Positions 1 to 8,113 are shown, numbered from the stretch's first letter. The stretch is DNA of 11,887 bases from an uncultured Litorilinea sp. (GCA_937922105.1 CAKZVN010000225.1:1-11887); one strand, 5' to 3'. Notes: generated by a model from the sequence alone, not told the origin. Made by a program: numbers and translations.

Positions 1-320
1 GTTCCCACATCGCGACACGCCTCCAAGAGCGCCACCGTACCGCCCACATTGACATCGTTGTATTCGCGCGGATAGAGCACCGAGGCAGGCACGCTCACCC
101 GCGCCGCCAGGTGATAGACCACATCCACGCCCAGCAAAAGCGACCAGAGTTTGGGCACATCGCGCACATCGCCGCGTGTAAAATTGATGCCGGGGTCCAG
201 ATGAGCCGGGTCGCCGCTGGTGAGATCATCCAGCACGCGCACATAGTGACCGGCGCGCACGCAGGCGTTGGCAAGGTGCGCGCCCAGAAAGCCGGCGCCG
301 CCGGTGATCAAAATCCGCAT
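1..320 (-). CDS. NAD-dependent epimerase/dehydratase (sugar nucleotide type), N-terminal part, cut by window edge
   Basis: The first 106 residues of a short-chain-dehydrogenase-like protein that runs off the left edge. It opens MRILITGGAGFLG, with the dinucleotide-binding glycines at residues 7, 10 and 13. Asp31 ends the second strand, where this family binds the adenosine ribose of NAD(P). Further family marks follow: GDVRD at 50-54, YHLAA at 69-73 and NVGGT at 91-95. Together these are typical of extended SDR enzymes acting on nucleotide sugars, such as UDP-glucose 4-epimerase and dTDP-glucose dehydratase relatives. The catalytic Ser and YxxxK lie outside the window, so the substrate cannot be named. 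The start is well supported: AGGAG lies 6 bases before the ATG. It begins 14 bases after the stop of the metallo-hydrolase upstream, so the two are probably co-transcribed. The protein should be cytoplasmic. Confidence 0.9.
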   Translation of the reverse strand, partial: MRILITGGAGFLGAHLANACVRAGHYVRVLDDLTSGDPAHLDPGINFTRGDVRDVPKLWSLLLGVDVVYHLAARVSVPASVLYPREYNDVNVGGTVALLEACRDVG

Positions 321-334
321 GGGGGTCTCCTGGC

Positions 335-1279
335 TCAGCGCACCACGTCCCCACGGTCGGCGGATTCGTTCGCCGATGAGTCAGTGGGGTTGGGGGGCAA
401 AGGCGGCTGGGGCGGTGGGAGCGGCGCAGTGTGCCCCGGCGCATCATGAGCCGCCACCAGCGCATTGTAGCTGCGGCACGCCGCGATCAGGTTGGCGGCG
501 GAGACGTGCCCCGCGGTCCAAATACGCAGCGGTGATTCACCCTCGAAGAGACAAGTGACCATCTCGTCGTTGCTCATCCCCGCGGCGTCCAAGCGCGCGA
601 CCTCCTTGCAAAGACGCAGCAATCCGTTGATCTTGTCCGCGATCTCCGGTCGCGGGTTGCGGCGCACCTCGCCGCTGTTGGGGAAGAGACGCTCCGGGCG
701 CAAGCCCGCCAGCGTGTGCAACGACCCCAGCACGCCGAACAGATCAATCTCGCGTGCCCACATGCGCTCCGCGCCGCCGATAAAGGCATCGCCGGAAAAG
801 AGCCAGCGCTGGGTCGGCTCGAAAAAGCTGAGATGGTCGGGCGTGTGTCCCGGCGTCTCAATGACACGAAAGGTATGGTTGCGCGTCGGGACGGTCGCGC
901 CCAGTTCCTCGATGGCTTGGATGCCGGAATAGCCTGCCGGAATGCCCCACATAAGGCGACGATAAAGCTGCGGGTGCAGTCGCGACGGCTGCTTGATCAC
1001 CGGCAGCGCATGGGACGAGGCGTAAATGGGCGTGCGCGGAAAGCGCGCATGAATTGCCGCCAGCCCGCCGATGTTATCCTCGTGCGCGTGGGTGATCACC
1101 ACCCGTTCCGGCGGGAGTTGTTCCAACACCTTGACCAATTGCCCTGCAGTGCAATGGGGTCCGCTGTCAATCAGCAGCCCGTCCACCCAATAGGCCGTGG
1201 TCCACGCCCACGGACGCCCCAACAATCCGCGCGCCATGCGAATGGCGATCACAGGCCCGTGTCGTTCGATTTGAATCAT
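335..1279 (-). CDS. Metallo-beta-lactamase-fold hydrolase with altered metal site 2
   Basis: A 314-residue MBL-fold protein. The open frame extends upstream to 1423, but that part would overlap the thioesterase gene and looks like frame read-through; the ATG at 1279 (MIQIERHG) gives a normal N-terminus. Visible fold marks are the strand and loop ending LLIDSGPH (35-42), THAHEDN (63-69), TPGHTPDH (142-149), FSGDAF (161-166) and LFPNSGEV (198-205). Metal site 1 is intact (His64, His66, His145), as are Asp68 and the bridging Asp164. However, the usual second His of HxHxDH is Asn69, and the usual PGHG is PNSG, so both site-2 histidines are missing. The last 35 residues or so are a proline-rich, probably disordered tail. 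The family includes glyoxalase II-like thioesterases, lactonases and RNA-processing enzymes. The substrate here is unknown. The gene lies 53 bases after the acyl-CoA thioesterase and 14 bases before the epimerase. The ribosome binding site is weak (AGGG/AAG region). Confidence 0.88.
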   Translation of the reverse strand: MIQIERHGPVIAIRMARGLLGRPWAWTTAYWVDGLLIDSGPHCTAGQLVKVLEQLPPERVVITHAHEDNIGGLAAIHARFPRTPIYASSHALPVIKQPSRLHPQLYRRLMWGIPAGYSGIQAIEELGATVPTRNHTFRVIETPGHTPDHLSFFEPTQRWLFSGDAFIGGAERMWAREIDLFGVLGSLHTLAGLRPERLFPNSGEVRRNPRPEIADKINGLLRLCKEVARLDAAGMSNDEMVTCLFEGESPLRIWTAGHVSAANLIAACRSYNALVAAHDAPGHTAPLPPPQPPLPPNPTDSSANESADRGDVVR

Positions 1280-1332
1280 GGTGCGCTTATCCCTGCCCAA
1301 CCCATGCGCGGAGACGATTCCCGCGCGTGCCG

Positions 1333-1824
1333 CTATCGCTGCGCCAACTGGGCGGCGCCTGCCAAGAGTCGCGCCGCAATCGGCGGCGGAATCTTCGCCA
1401 TGCGCCCGTCCAGGTCTACACAAATATGCTCGCTTTCGCCTGTTGCCAACAGTTCGTCATCGCCGGCGCGCGTGATGGTATAGGTAAAAGCCACATGTCT
1501 ACTGCGCAAGCGCGCCAATCGGGTCGTCACCCGTACTACATCTCCGAAACGTGCGGCGGCGCGGTACTCGGCGCGCAGCCCGGTGACGGCAAAGTGGCGT
1601 CCCTGGCTGCTGATCTCGGTGTAGGGAATTCCCGCCGCAGCCATCCACGCCACGCGCCCCGCCTCAAACCAGATCACATAGGTGCTGTGGTGCACAATAC
1701 CCATGAGATCGGTCTCGGCAAAGCGCACGGTCAAATCTAAGGGGACCGGCGCGACCGGAAGAGCGACCTCCTGGGACGCAGCCGGCTTAGCGACGCCGCG
1801 TTGTGTCTCGGTCTGCATGCTCAT
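1333..1824 (-). CDS. Hotdog-fold acyl-CoA thioesterase (YbgC/4-hydroxybenzoyl-CoA thioesterase family)
   Basis: A 163-residue protein with a single hotdog domain from about residue 30 onward. The segment RFAETDLMGIVHHSTYVIWFE (35-54 region) matches the YbgC/FcbC signature. Asp39 is at the position of the catalytic Asp, His46 is the conserved His, and WFE lies at the start of the long central helix. The middle (RAEYRAAARFGDVV, then SRHVAFTYTI and SEHICVDLDGRMAKIPP) is standard for the family, which hydrolyses acyl-CoA or acyl-ACP thioesters in the cytoplasm. The first 28 residues are an Ala/Pro-rich leader without features. Two in-frame ATGs (residues 1 and 3) are possible starts, and neither has a strong ribosome binding site. 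The start is 19 bases after the lpdA stop, so translation is probably coupled. Beside an E2/E3 pair that makes acyl-CoA, it could release or recycle acyl-CoA; that is inference. Confidence 0.88.
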   Translation of the reverse strand: MSMQTETQRGVAKPAASQEVALPVAPVPLDLTVRFAETDLMGIVHHSTYVIWFEAGRVAWMAAAGIPYTEISSQGRHFAVTGLRAEYRAAARFGDVVRVTTRLARLRSRHVAFTYTITRAGDDELLATGESEHICVDLDGRMAKIPPPIAARLLAGAAQLAQR

Positions 1825-1843
1825 GGACGACTCGCCACCCGGC

Positions 1844-3271
<1,428 letters not shown>

Positions 3272-3392
3272 GCTCGTATCCTCGCTTGTGTTGCGATTGC
3301 CGTGAAGACGCCTGTGCCGTGCGCGGCTCCACCGGGTATTTGGTATGAGGTGGCGCAGACCGCGTCGCCGGCGCGCACTCACTCACCGCCGA

Positions 3393-4661
3393 CTATGCGT
3401 CGGGCCATGTTTGCAATGATCGTACCACATGGGCCATAAACGCGTCAGCCTGCGCGCCGTCCAAAACGCGATGGTCGAAGGTCAAACTCAAAAAACACAT
3501 GGGACGGATCACAATGGCGTCGTCGGCGCTGGGCAAGAGCGACGGGCCTGCGCTGCGCACCACCGCGCGCTTGACCACCGCGCCCACGCCCAAAATTCCA
3601 GCCTGGGGCTGGTTGAGGATGGGCGTGCCCAAGAGGCTGCCGCTCACGCCGTGGTTGGTGATGGTGAAGGTCCCCCCCTGGGTGGCGTCCGGGGCCAAAC
3701 GGCCCGTGCGCGCCTGCTCCGCCAGCTCGTTGACCGCGCGCGCCAACCCGGCGAGCGTGCGCTCGTCCGCGTCGCGAATCACCGGCACCACCAATCCCTG
3801 CTCCAGCGCTACCGCCACACCAATATGCACACGGCGGTGATAGGCGATGGCGCTGTGCTCGCCCGCGTCGTGGAAGCGCGCGTTCATCACCGGCGCCGCG
3901 CGCAACGCCTGGGCTGCCGCCGCCACGAAATAGGGTGTGAAGGTCAACCGCACCCCACGCTGCGCGTACTCGGCTTTGTGCGCCTCGCGGTGGCGTACCA
4001 CCGCGGTCATGTCTACCTCAAAGACGGTGGTGACATGCGGGCTGGTCTGCTTGGAACGCACCATGTGCGCGGCGATGATGCGGCGCATGGCACTCAACGG
4101 CTCCAGGTATTCGTCCCCCTCCGTCGCAGGTGCGTGTGGGGTAGGCGCGGCAACAACCGGGGGCGGCGCCGCCAAATAGGCCTGCACATCTTTCTTGGTC
4201 ACACGACCGTGCAGACCGCTGCCGGGGATGCGCGCCAAGTCCAGCCCGTGCTCGGCGACCATGCGCGCCACCACCGGGCTGACAAAGTCGCGGCCCACCG
4301 GTCGCGACGCGCGGTGTGCTGTTGCGCGCGGCGTGGGCACAATCGGCGTAGACGCGGGCGAGGCAGCCGTGGGCGCCGGTGCCGATGCAGCCTGCTCAGG
4401 CGTTTGGCCCGGCACAGGATCACCGGGCTGACCCAGATAGCCCAAAACCGTACCTGCCGCTACCGTCTGCCCGTCGGGCACGACGATTTGCAAGAGCGTG
4501 CCCGCCGCCGGAGCCGGGACCTCGGTGTCAATCTTGTCGGTGCTGATCTCCAGGAGCGGTTCCAGGCGCGCCACCGGGTCGCCCGGCTGCTTGAGCCAGC
4601 GCGCCACCGTGCCTTCCACCACCGTTTCGCCCAATTTGGGCATCGTCACTGGGATCACCAT
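3393..4661 (-). CDS. Dihydrolipoamide acyltransferase (E2) of a 2-oxoacid dehydrogenase complex
   Basis: A 422-residue E2 with the usual three-part layout. The single lipoyl domain covers about 1-77, with the lipoylated Lys43 in STDKIDTEVPAP. An Ala/Pro/Thr-rich flexible linker covers about 78-124. A peripheral-subunit-binding domain covers about 125-164 (VSPVVARMVAEHGLDLARIPGSG, then GRVTKKDV). After a second linker, the catalytic acetyltransferase domain runs from about 183 to the end, with HRVLDG giving catalytic His397 and Asp401. The protein forms the core of the complex and transfers the acyl group from lipoyl-lysine to CoA. Sequence style (LEISTDKIDTE; TITNHGVSGSLLGTPILN) resembles branched-chain or 2-oxoglutarate E2s rather than being specific to one substrate. 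E1 genes are not in the window, so the substrate cannot be settled. The start has a weak GGTGA ribosome site and lies 21 bases after the asparaginase stop. E3 follows. Confidence 0.95.
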   Translation of the reverse strand: MVIPVTMPKLGETVVEGTVARWLKQPGDPVARLEPLLEISTDKIDTEVPAPAAGTLLQIVVPDGQTVAAGTVLGYLGQPGDPVPGQTPEQAASAPAPTAASPASTPIVPTPRATAHRASRPVGRDFVSPVVARMVAEHGLDLARIPGSGLHGRVTKKDVQAYLAAPPPVVAAPTPHAPATEGDEYLEPLSAMRRIIAAHMVRSKQTSPHVTTVFEVDMTAVVRHREAHKAEYAQRGVRLTFTPYFVAAAAQALRAAPVMNARFHDAGEHSAIAYHRRVHIGVAVALEQGLVVPVIRDADERTLAGLARAVNELAEQARTGRLAPDATQGGTFTITNHGVSGSLLGTPILNQPQAGILGVGAVVKRAVVRSAGPSLLPSADDAIVIRPMCFLSLTFDHRVLDGAQADAFMAHVVRSLQTWPDA

Positions 4662-4682
4662 GGGGCCGTCACCGGGAGTGCG

Positions 4683-5687
4683 TTAGTGCGATTCCGTCTG
4701 GGGCGATTCGGGGAGGCGCAGACGCGGGAGCGCCTGGGCTTCGTCCTGGTCGCCGCGCATAGCCAAATAGACGCGGTCGGGCATGGTGGTGAAACCGGCA
4801 TGGCGCCCGTCGGGTGTCATGACCACAAAGTTCATGCGCGCAGCGTCGAGCGGCGCAATGTAGGCAAGGTCGCGCAACGCCTCGAAGCCCGCCTCGACCA
4901 GGTCCATGCCGGTTTTGAGATAGAGAATCACGCTACGCGCGGTGGAGACGCGCAGCGCCAACTCGCCCATCCCGGTACAGGCAACCGCGCCGTAGCGGTT
5001 GTCGCAGTACTGTCCCGCGCCGATGATGGGGCTATCGCCCACACGACTGGGGTACTTCCAGGCAATCCCGCTGGTGCTGACCGCCGATGCCAGGTCGCCA
5101 TATTGATCCAGCGCCAAGAAATTCACCGTGCCCAACGTCTGTTCGCGCGTGGCGGACGGGGACGCGGCGGGCGGCGCGCCGCGATCGGTCAAGGTCACCG
5201 GCTGGGTCAAGCGACGCGCGATGTGACGCAACTGGTCGCTGCTGCCGGGCGTGAGTCCCTGCTCCAAGAATCGCGCACGCCACAGGCGCAGCGCTTCGGG
5301 GCTGCGCTGCTCAGCGGGCCGATGTCCCATCTCGGCGGCGAAACGCTCCGCCCCGCGCCCGACCAAGAGTACATGGGGCGATTCCTCCATCACCTGGCGC
5401 GCCAGGGTGATGGGATGGGCATAACCATAAAGCGCAGCCACCGCGCCACTGCGGAGGGTGCGCCCGTCCATGATGCCGGCGTCCAATTCCACATCGCCCA
5501 GCGCATTGGGCAACCCGCCATAGCCGACGCTGTGGTCGGCGGGGTCGGCTTCGGTGACGCGGCAGGCAAGTTCCACGGCGTCCAGCGCGCGCCCCCCATT
5601 GCGCAAAAGCGCCATGGCGGCGTGCATGCCGGCGCGACCGTTCTCGCTGGCAACCAGGAGCGGAAGGACTCTTTGCTGTGCCATCAT
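4683..5687 (-). CDS. Asparaginase 2/isoaspartyl peptidase family Ntn-hydrolase
   Basis: A 334-residue precursor of the N-terminal-nucleophile family that includes plant-type asparaginase/isoaspartyl peptidase (EcAIII) and glycosylasparaginase. Self-cleavage should occur at Gly186-Thr187 in LGTVNFLALD, exposing Thr187 as the nucleophile. Spacing from Thr187 to Thr205, Arg215, Asp218, Thr238 and Gly239 is the same as in EcAIII for residues 179, 197, 207, 210, 230 and 231. The motif RVGDSPIIGAGQY is diagnostic. All catalytic positions are filled, so it is probably active. The residue after TV is Asn instead of the common Gly. The segment before the cleavage site (about 162-185) is Pro/Ala-rich and likely disordered. 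There is no signal peptide, so it acts in the cytoplasm, more in line with isoaspartyl peptidase or asparaginase than with secreted glycosylasparaginase. The start (ATGATG) overlaps the Nfu stop by 4 bases, so the two are translationally coupled. Confidence 0.9.
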   Translation of the reverse strand: MMAQQRVLPLLVASENGRAGMHAAMALLRNGGRALDAVELACRVTEADPADHSVGYGGLPNALGDVELDAGIMDGRTLRSGAVAALYGYAHPITLARQVMEESPHVLLVGRGAERFAAEMGHRPAEQRSPEALRLWRARFLEQGLTPGSSDQLRHIARRLTQPVTLTDRGAPPAASPSATREQTLGTVNFLALDQYGDLASAVSTSGIAWKYPSRVGDSPIIGAGQYCDNRYGAVACTGMGELALRVSTARSVILYLKTGMDLVEAGFEALRDLAYIAPLDAARMNFVVMTPDGRHAGFTTMPDRVYLAMRGDQDEAQALPRLRLPESPQTESH

Positions 5688-5989
5688 CCGCTGCGCCCGA
5701 TCCGGTTGCCGGCTAGGTAGCCTGCCAAGATAGCTTGGACGGCAGCCTCAATATCCGGCCATTCTACATGCGGAAATTTATTTACTGTCACAAAATCCTG
5801 CGCCAACAGCACATTATAGACCCCGTCCAGCCCCAACAGCGCCGCGGCTAGCGGGTCGTCGGCAGGGCGATCCGCGCTGAAGTTGCGTGACGCGCCGAAG
5901 TGTACGCCGGGCAAGACAAACTTGCGCGCATTGGGGTTGGGCGTGGGCTTGGCGACAATTGCGCCCGACATGGATTCGGGATTGGACAT
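5684..5989 (-). CDS. Stand-alone Nfu/NifU N-terminal-domain protein (iron-sulfur cluster assembly related)
   Basis: A 101-residue protein that matches the N-terminal domain of Nfu-type scaffold proteins. It has the signature TPNPNARKFVLPG (16-28), then a Leu/Asp turn and GVYNVLLAQDFVTVNK (56-71), then a helix. It contains no cysteine and lacks the C-terminal CxxC domain that holds the cluster in full Nfu proteins, so it cannot bind a cluster alone and probably acts as a partner or docking domain. The frame is open to 6127, but the ATG at 5989 is the sensible start because the domain begins soon after. No ribosome binding site is seen; a TATACT box lies 6 bases upstream, which suggests a leaderless mRNA. 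It is the first gene of the minus-strand run that includes the lipoylated E2 and E3, and it overlaps the asparaginase gene by 4 bases. Confidence 0.82.
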   Translation of the reverse strand: MSNPESMSGAIVAKPTPNPNARKFVLPGVHFGASRNFSADRPADDPLAAALLGLDGVYNVLLAQDFVTVNKFPHVEWPDIEAAVQAILAGYLAGNRIGRSG

Positions 5990-5995
5990 AGGCCT

Positions 5996-6024
5996 AGTAT
6001 AGCAGGCGCGCGGCGTGTGGAAAA
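5996..6024 (-). promoter_or_regulatory. Putative promoter of the Nfu-E2-E3 gene run, giving a leaderless mRNA
   Basis: On the minus strand TATACT (6001-5996) matches 5 of 6 bases of the -10 consensus. TTTCCA at 6023-6018, 16 bases upstream, matches 4 of 6 for -35. Transcription would start about 7 bases after the -10 box, which is the A of the Nfu ATG at 5989. Neither a ribosome site nor room for one exists. Confidence 0.45.
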
Positions 6025-6103
6025 ACGTCGTCGCGCGGTTTTGTACGGGAGACGCGACGACCGCCCGGCGGGCGAGCCGGCGCTCTATGCCATGCCGGAC
6101 TGC

Positions 6104-6128
6104 GTTGACTGTGCCATATTGGGTCAAC
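6104..6128. repeat. Short inverted repeat GTTGAC-N13-GTCAAC upstream of the Nfu gene
   Basis: Six-base perfect arms at 6104-6109 and 6123-6128 with a 13-base AT-richer centre. It sits about 115 bases upstream of the Nfu start, between Rid and Nfu. It could be an operator half-site pair, but a repeat of this size can arise by chance. Confidence 0.25.
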
Positions 6129-6139
6129 CGGCGCGCCGG
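6128..6139. repeat. 12-bp perfect GC palindrome after the Rid gene
   Basis: CCGGCGCGCCGG is its own reverse complement. It lies about 45 bases past the stop of the Rid gene on the minus strand, with no T-run after it, so it does not look like a classical intrinsic terminator. In DNA of this base composition it may have no function. Confidence 0.25.
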
Positions 6140-6182
6140 CTGCCGCGTTTAGTGCCGCAGCGCGCAATGTACGCCAGACAGA

Positions 6183-6551
6183 TCACGCCTGGGGACCGAG
6201 GTAGGCAATGCAGTCAATCTCCACCAAAATGCCTTTGTACATATCGCCCGCGCCCACCAGCCGTCGCGTCGGCATGGGACCGCCGTCGAAGAACTCCATG
6301 TAGGCCGCGTTAAAGCCGTCGCGGTCTGCCATGTTGAGCAGAAACACGTTGACGCGCACAACTTGGGCGAAGCTCGCGCCTTCGCTTTCCAGCGTAGCTT
6401 TGATGGCATTCATGGTAAAGCGGGTCTGCTCGGTGATGTCCTTGCCCACCACCTCGCCGTTTTCCACCGGGCCGAAGCCGGAGAGGTAGAGGGTATCGCC
6501 GGCGCGGCGCGCCATGCTGTAAAAGGGTTCGGGACTTTCGACGCGGCGCAT
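6183..6551 (-). CDS. Rid family protein (YjgF/YER057c/UK114; reactive enamine/imine deaminase type)
   Basis: A 122-residue single-domain protein of the Rid family. RidA members hydrolyse reactive 2-aminoacrylate and related imines made by PLP enzymes; other Rid subfamilies have less certain roles. Seen here are LYLSGFGPVENGEVVG (21-36), QTRFTMNAIKATLESEGASF (42-61), VVRVNVFL (64-71) and the closing segment PTRRLVGAGDMYKGILVEID. Arg96 in PTR lines up with the key Arg105 of E. coli RidA. The C-terminal stretch differs from RidA (GDMYKG in place of LPKG), so assignment to the RidA subfamily is not certain. The frame is open to 6899, but that extension runs into the divergent gene's promoter. The ATG at 6551 has AAGGAG 10 bases upstream and gives the normal family length. 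It is divergent from the ceramidase-like gene and separated by 194 bases from the Nfu gene, so it is probably a separate unit. Confidence 0.9.
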   Translation of the reverse strand: MRRVESPEPFYSMARRAGDTLYLSGFGPVENGEVVGKDITEQTRFTMNAIKATLESEGASFAQVVRVNVFLLNMADRDGFNAAYMEFFDGGPMPTRRLVGAGDMYKGILVEIDCIAYLGPQA

Positions 6552-6621
6552 CGTGGATTTGCTCCTTGCGTTGGGGTGGGTTGATCTGCGCTCGGCACGG
6601 TGACCGGCGCCTACCTGCTGG

Positions 6622-6650
6622 AGCATAGCCGCGACGGCGTTTCCGCGCAA
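6622..6650 (-). promoter_or_regulatory. Possible promoter of the Rid gene
   Basis: On the minus strand TTGCGC (6650-6645) and TATGCT (6627-6622) lie 17 bases apart, with about 70 bases to the ATG at 6551. The match to consensus is only fair (3 of 6 and 4 of 6). Position in the divergent gap supports it. Confidence 0.3.
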
Positions 6651-6656
6651 CCGGCT

Positions 6657-6686
6657 TTGACAGCCCGCAACCATCAGGGGTACGAT
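6657..6686 (+). promoter_or_regulatory. Sigma-70-type promoter of the ceramidase-like/GH116 genes
   Basis: TTGACA at 6657-6662 is a perfect -35 box. TACGAT at 6681-6686, after an 18-base spacer, keeps 4 of 6 bases of the -10 box, including the critical A2 and T6. Transcription should start near 6693, leaving a leader of about 50 bases before the ribosome site AAGGAG at 6735-6740. It overlaps the upstream region of the divergent Rid gene. Confidence 0.6.
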
Positions 6687-6734
6687 CTGGCGTAACGACA
6701 CCGCCACGGCTCGCGCACGCGGCCCCAGCTTGGC

Positions 6735-6740
6735 AAGGAG
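6735..6740 (+). promoter_or_regulatory. Ribosome binding site that points to a non-standard start codon
   Basis: AAGGAG is the only good ribosome site before the ceramidase-like gene. It lies 6 bases before CTG 6747 and 3 bases before ATT 6744, both in frame. It is 33 bases before TTG 6774. No ATG, GTG or TTG occurs in frame between the upstream stop TAA (6693-6695) and 6774. Confidence 0.55.
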
Positions 6741-6773
6741 ACGATTCTGTCTACTCCCGCAACAGCCCCACTC

Positions 6774-8060
6774 TTGGCGGGCGCGGCCCGTCTGGACATC
6801 ACGCCGCCACCCGGTCTGGACCTCACCGGCTTTATCGCACGCCAAAACCCCAGCGTCGGTGTGCGCGACCCGCTTTTTGCGCGCGCGTTGGTCTTGCACC
6901 GCGGCAACCGCGACGCGGTGATCGTCGCCTGCGACCTACTGGGCTTCTCCGAAGCCCTGCGCGACGCGGTACGCACGCGCATCCGTCTGGCGACGGGGGT
7001 CCCCGGTCCTGCCATTCTGCTGGCTGCCACCCACACCCACGGCGGCCCTGCCGTCCAGCATTTGCAAGATTGCGGCGACCCGAACCCGGCTTATCTCGAC
7101 GAATTGGCGCAACGGCTGACCGCGGTGGTGAGCCGCGCCTTTGCCGCGCAAGAGCCGGCTACCGTTGCCGTGGGGCGCGGCGAATCCAGCGCGGGCGTGT
7201 ATAACCGGCGCACGCCCGGTGACGTCACGGACCCTGCGGTGGAGCTGGTGCGTTTCGATAACGCCCACGGCAAGACCATCGCCACGCTGGTCAATTACGC
7301 CTGCCACCCGACCTCGCTCCACCACGACAATCGCCTGGTCAGCGCCGACTATCCCGGTCTGGTGGCGCGGCGACTGGAGGAAGCCACCGGCGGCACGGCG
7401 CTCTTTCTCACCGGCGCCATCGGCGACGTCGGGCCGGTGACCCGGGGCGAGGCAAGTCTGGCGACCATCGGCAATGCGGTCGCCGAAGCTGCACTGGCGA
7501 CGCTGCCCCAGCTGACCCGGCTGGACGACCCCGTGTTGGATACGGCGGGCGGACTGGTGGAGTTGCCGTTGTTGCCCATCCCCGACCGCACCGAATGGCT
7601 GCGCCTGCGCGAGAGCTACCGTGCCGCCGCGTTGGCTGCCGAAGCCCAGGCCCAGCCCTTGCAAGCCAAGATCGCCTGGGCCATGACCCGCTGGGTCGAG
7701 ACCATGTTCGAGCGGATGCAAGCCGGTACGCTGCGTCCCAGTGTCGAGGCCGAGGTGCAACTCATCAGCCTGGGCGACGTGGTGATTGTCGGCGTTCCCG
7801 GTGAACTGTTTGTGGAATTGGGGCTACAACTCAAAGCGCAGTTGCCCGCGCGCCAAGTTCTGGTAGTGGGCTTTGCCAACCACAACATCGGGTACATCCC
7901 GGCGCGGCGCGCCTATCCCCACGGCGGCTATGAGATCGCCGAGGCGTACAAGTATTACGGCTACCCGGCTGCGCTGGCGCCCGAAGCCGGCGAAGAAATT
8001 CTCGCCGCGGCCCTGCGCTTTGCCCGCCGCGACCTGCAAGCCCTCAACGCGGGGGCATAG
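6774..8060 (+). CDS. Neutral/alkaline non-lysosomal ceramidase family protein (ceramidase-like hydrolase)
   Basis: A 428-residue protein (from TTG) of the ceramidase N-terminal domain family. It opens AGAARLDITPP, the usual first strand. ATHTHGGP (85-92; His87, His89), NYACHPTSL (174-182; His178), VSADYPG (189-195) and VPGELF (341-346; Glu344) fit the zinc-binding positions of the family. A C-terminal Tyr (Tyr374 or Tyr386, in GYIPARRAYPHGGYE) is the likely fourth ligand. True ceramidases have a serine nucleophile in GDxSPN; here the segment is GAIGDVGP, with Gly220 in its place, so ceramide cleavage by the known mechanism is doubtful. There is no signal peptide, whereas characterised ceramidases are exported. 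Many bacterial relatives of this reduced type have no known substrate. The start is uncertain: TTG 6774 is the first standard start, but AAGGAG favours a start at 6747 (CTG) or 6744 (ATT), adding 9-10 residues. It lies upstream of the GH116 gene, 119 bases apart, and probably shares its promoter. Confidence 0.85.
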   Translation: MAGAARLDITPPPGLDLTGFIARQNPSVGVRDPLFARALVLHRGNRDAVIVACDLLGFSEALRDAVRTRIRLATGVPGPAILLAATHTHGGPAVQHLQDCGDPNPAYLDELAQRLTAVVSRAFAAQEPATVAVGRGESSAGVYNRRTPGDVTDPAVELVRFDNAHGKTIATLVNYACHPTSLHHDNRLVSADYPGLVARRLEEATGGTALFLTGAIGDVGPVTRGEASLATIGNAVAEAALATLPQLTRLDDPVLDTAGGLVELPLLPIPDRTEWLRLRESYRAAALAAEAQAQPLQAKIAWAMTRWVETMFERMQAGTLRPSVEAEVQLISLGDVVIVGVPGELFVELGLQLKAQLPARQVLVVGFANHNIGYIPARRAYPHGGYEIAEAYKYYGYPAALAPEAGEEILAAALRFARRDLQALNAGA

Positions 8061-8113
8061 ACCGCCGGCACGACGGGCGCATCCCCAGGCCCCATGGGAG
8101 TATTACGCCACAG

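Noticed and set aside
1280..1423. N-terminal extension of the metallo-beta-lactamase-fold protein
   Set aside because: It overlaps the thioesterase end, is Arg-rich and featureless, and the ATG at 1279 gives the normal fold start.
3272..3382. N-terminal extension of E3, possibly a targeting peptide or extra lipoyl domain
   Set aside because: Arg-rich read-through of the gap after E2, with no domain match. GAGGAT precedes ATG 3271.
3429..5720. Long plus-strand open frame (763 codons) opposite E2 and the asparaginase
   Set aside because: It spans two genuine minus-strand genes. Its Arg/His-rich, motif-free translation is typical of an antisense shadow.
6066..6078. Small GC hairpin CGCCC/GGGCG between Rid and Nfu as a terminator
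   Set aside because: Short stem with a tiny loop and no T-run on either strand. Expected by chance at this GC content.
6552..6899. N-terminal extension of the Rid protein to 6899
   Set aside because: It would cover the divergent promoter and the start of the ceramidase-like gene. AAGGAG supports ATG 6551, and 122 residues is the family size.
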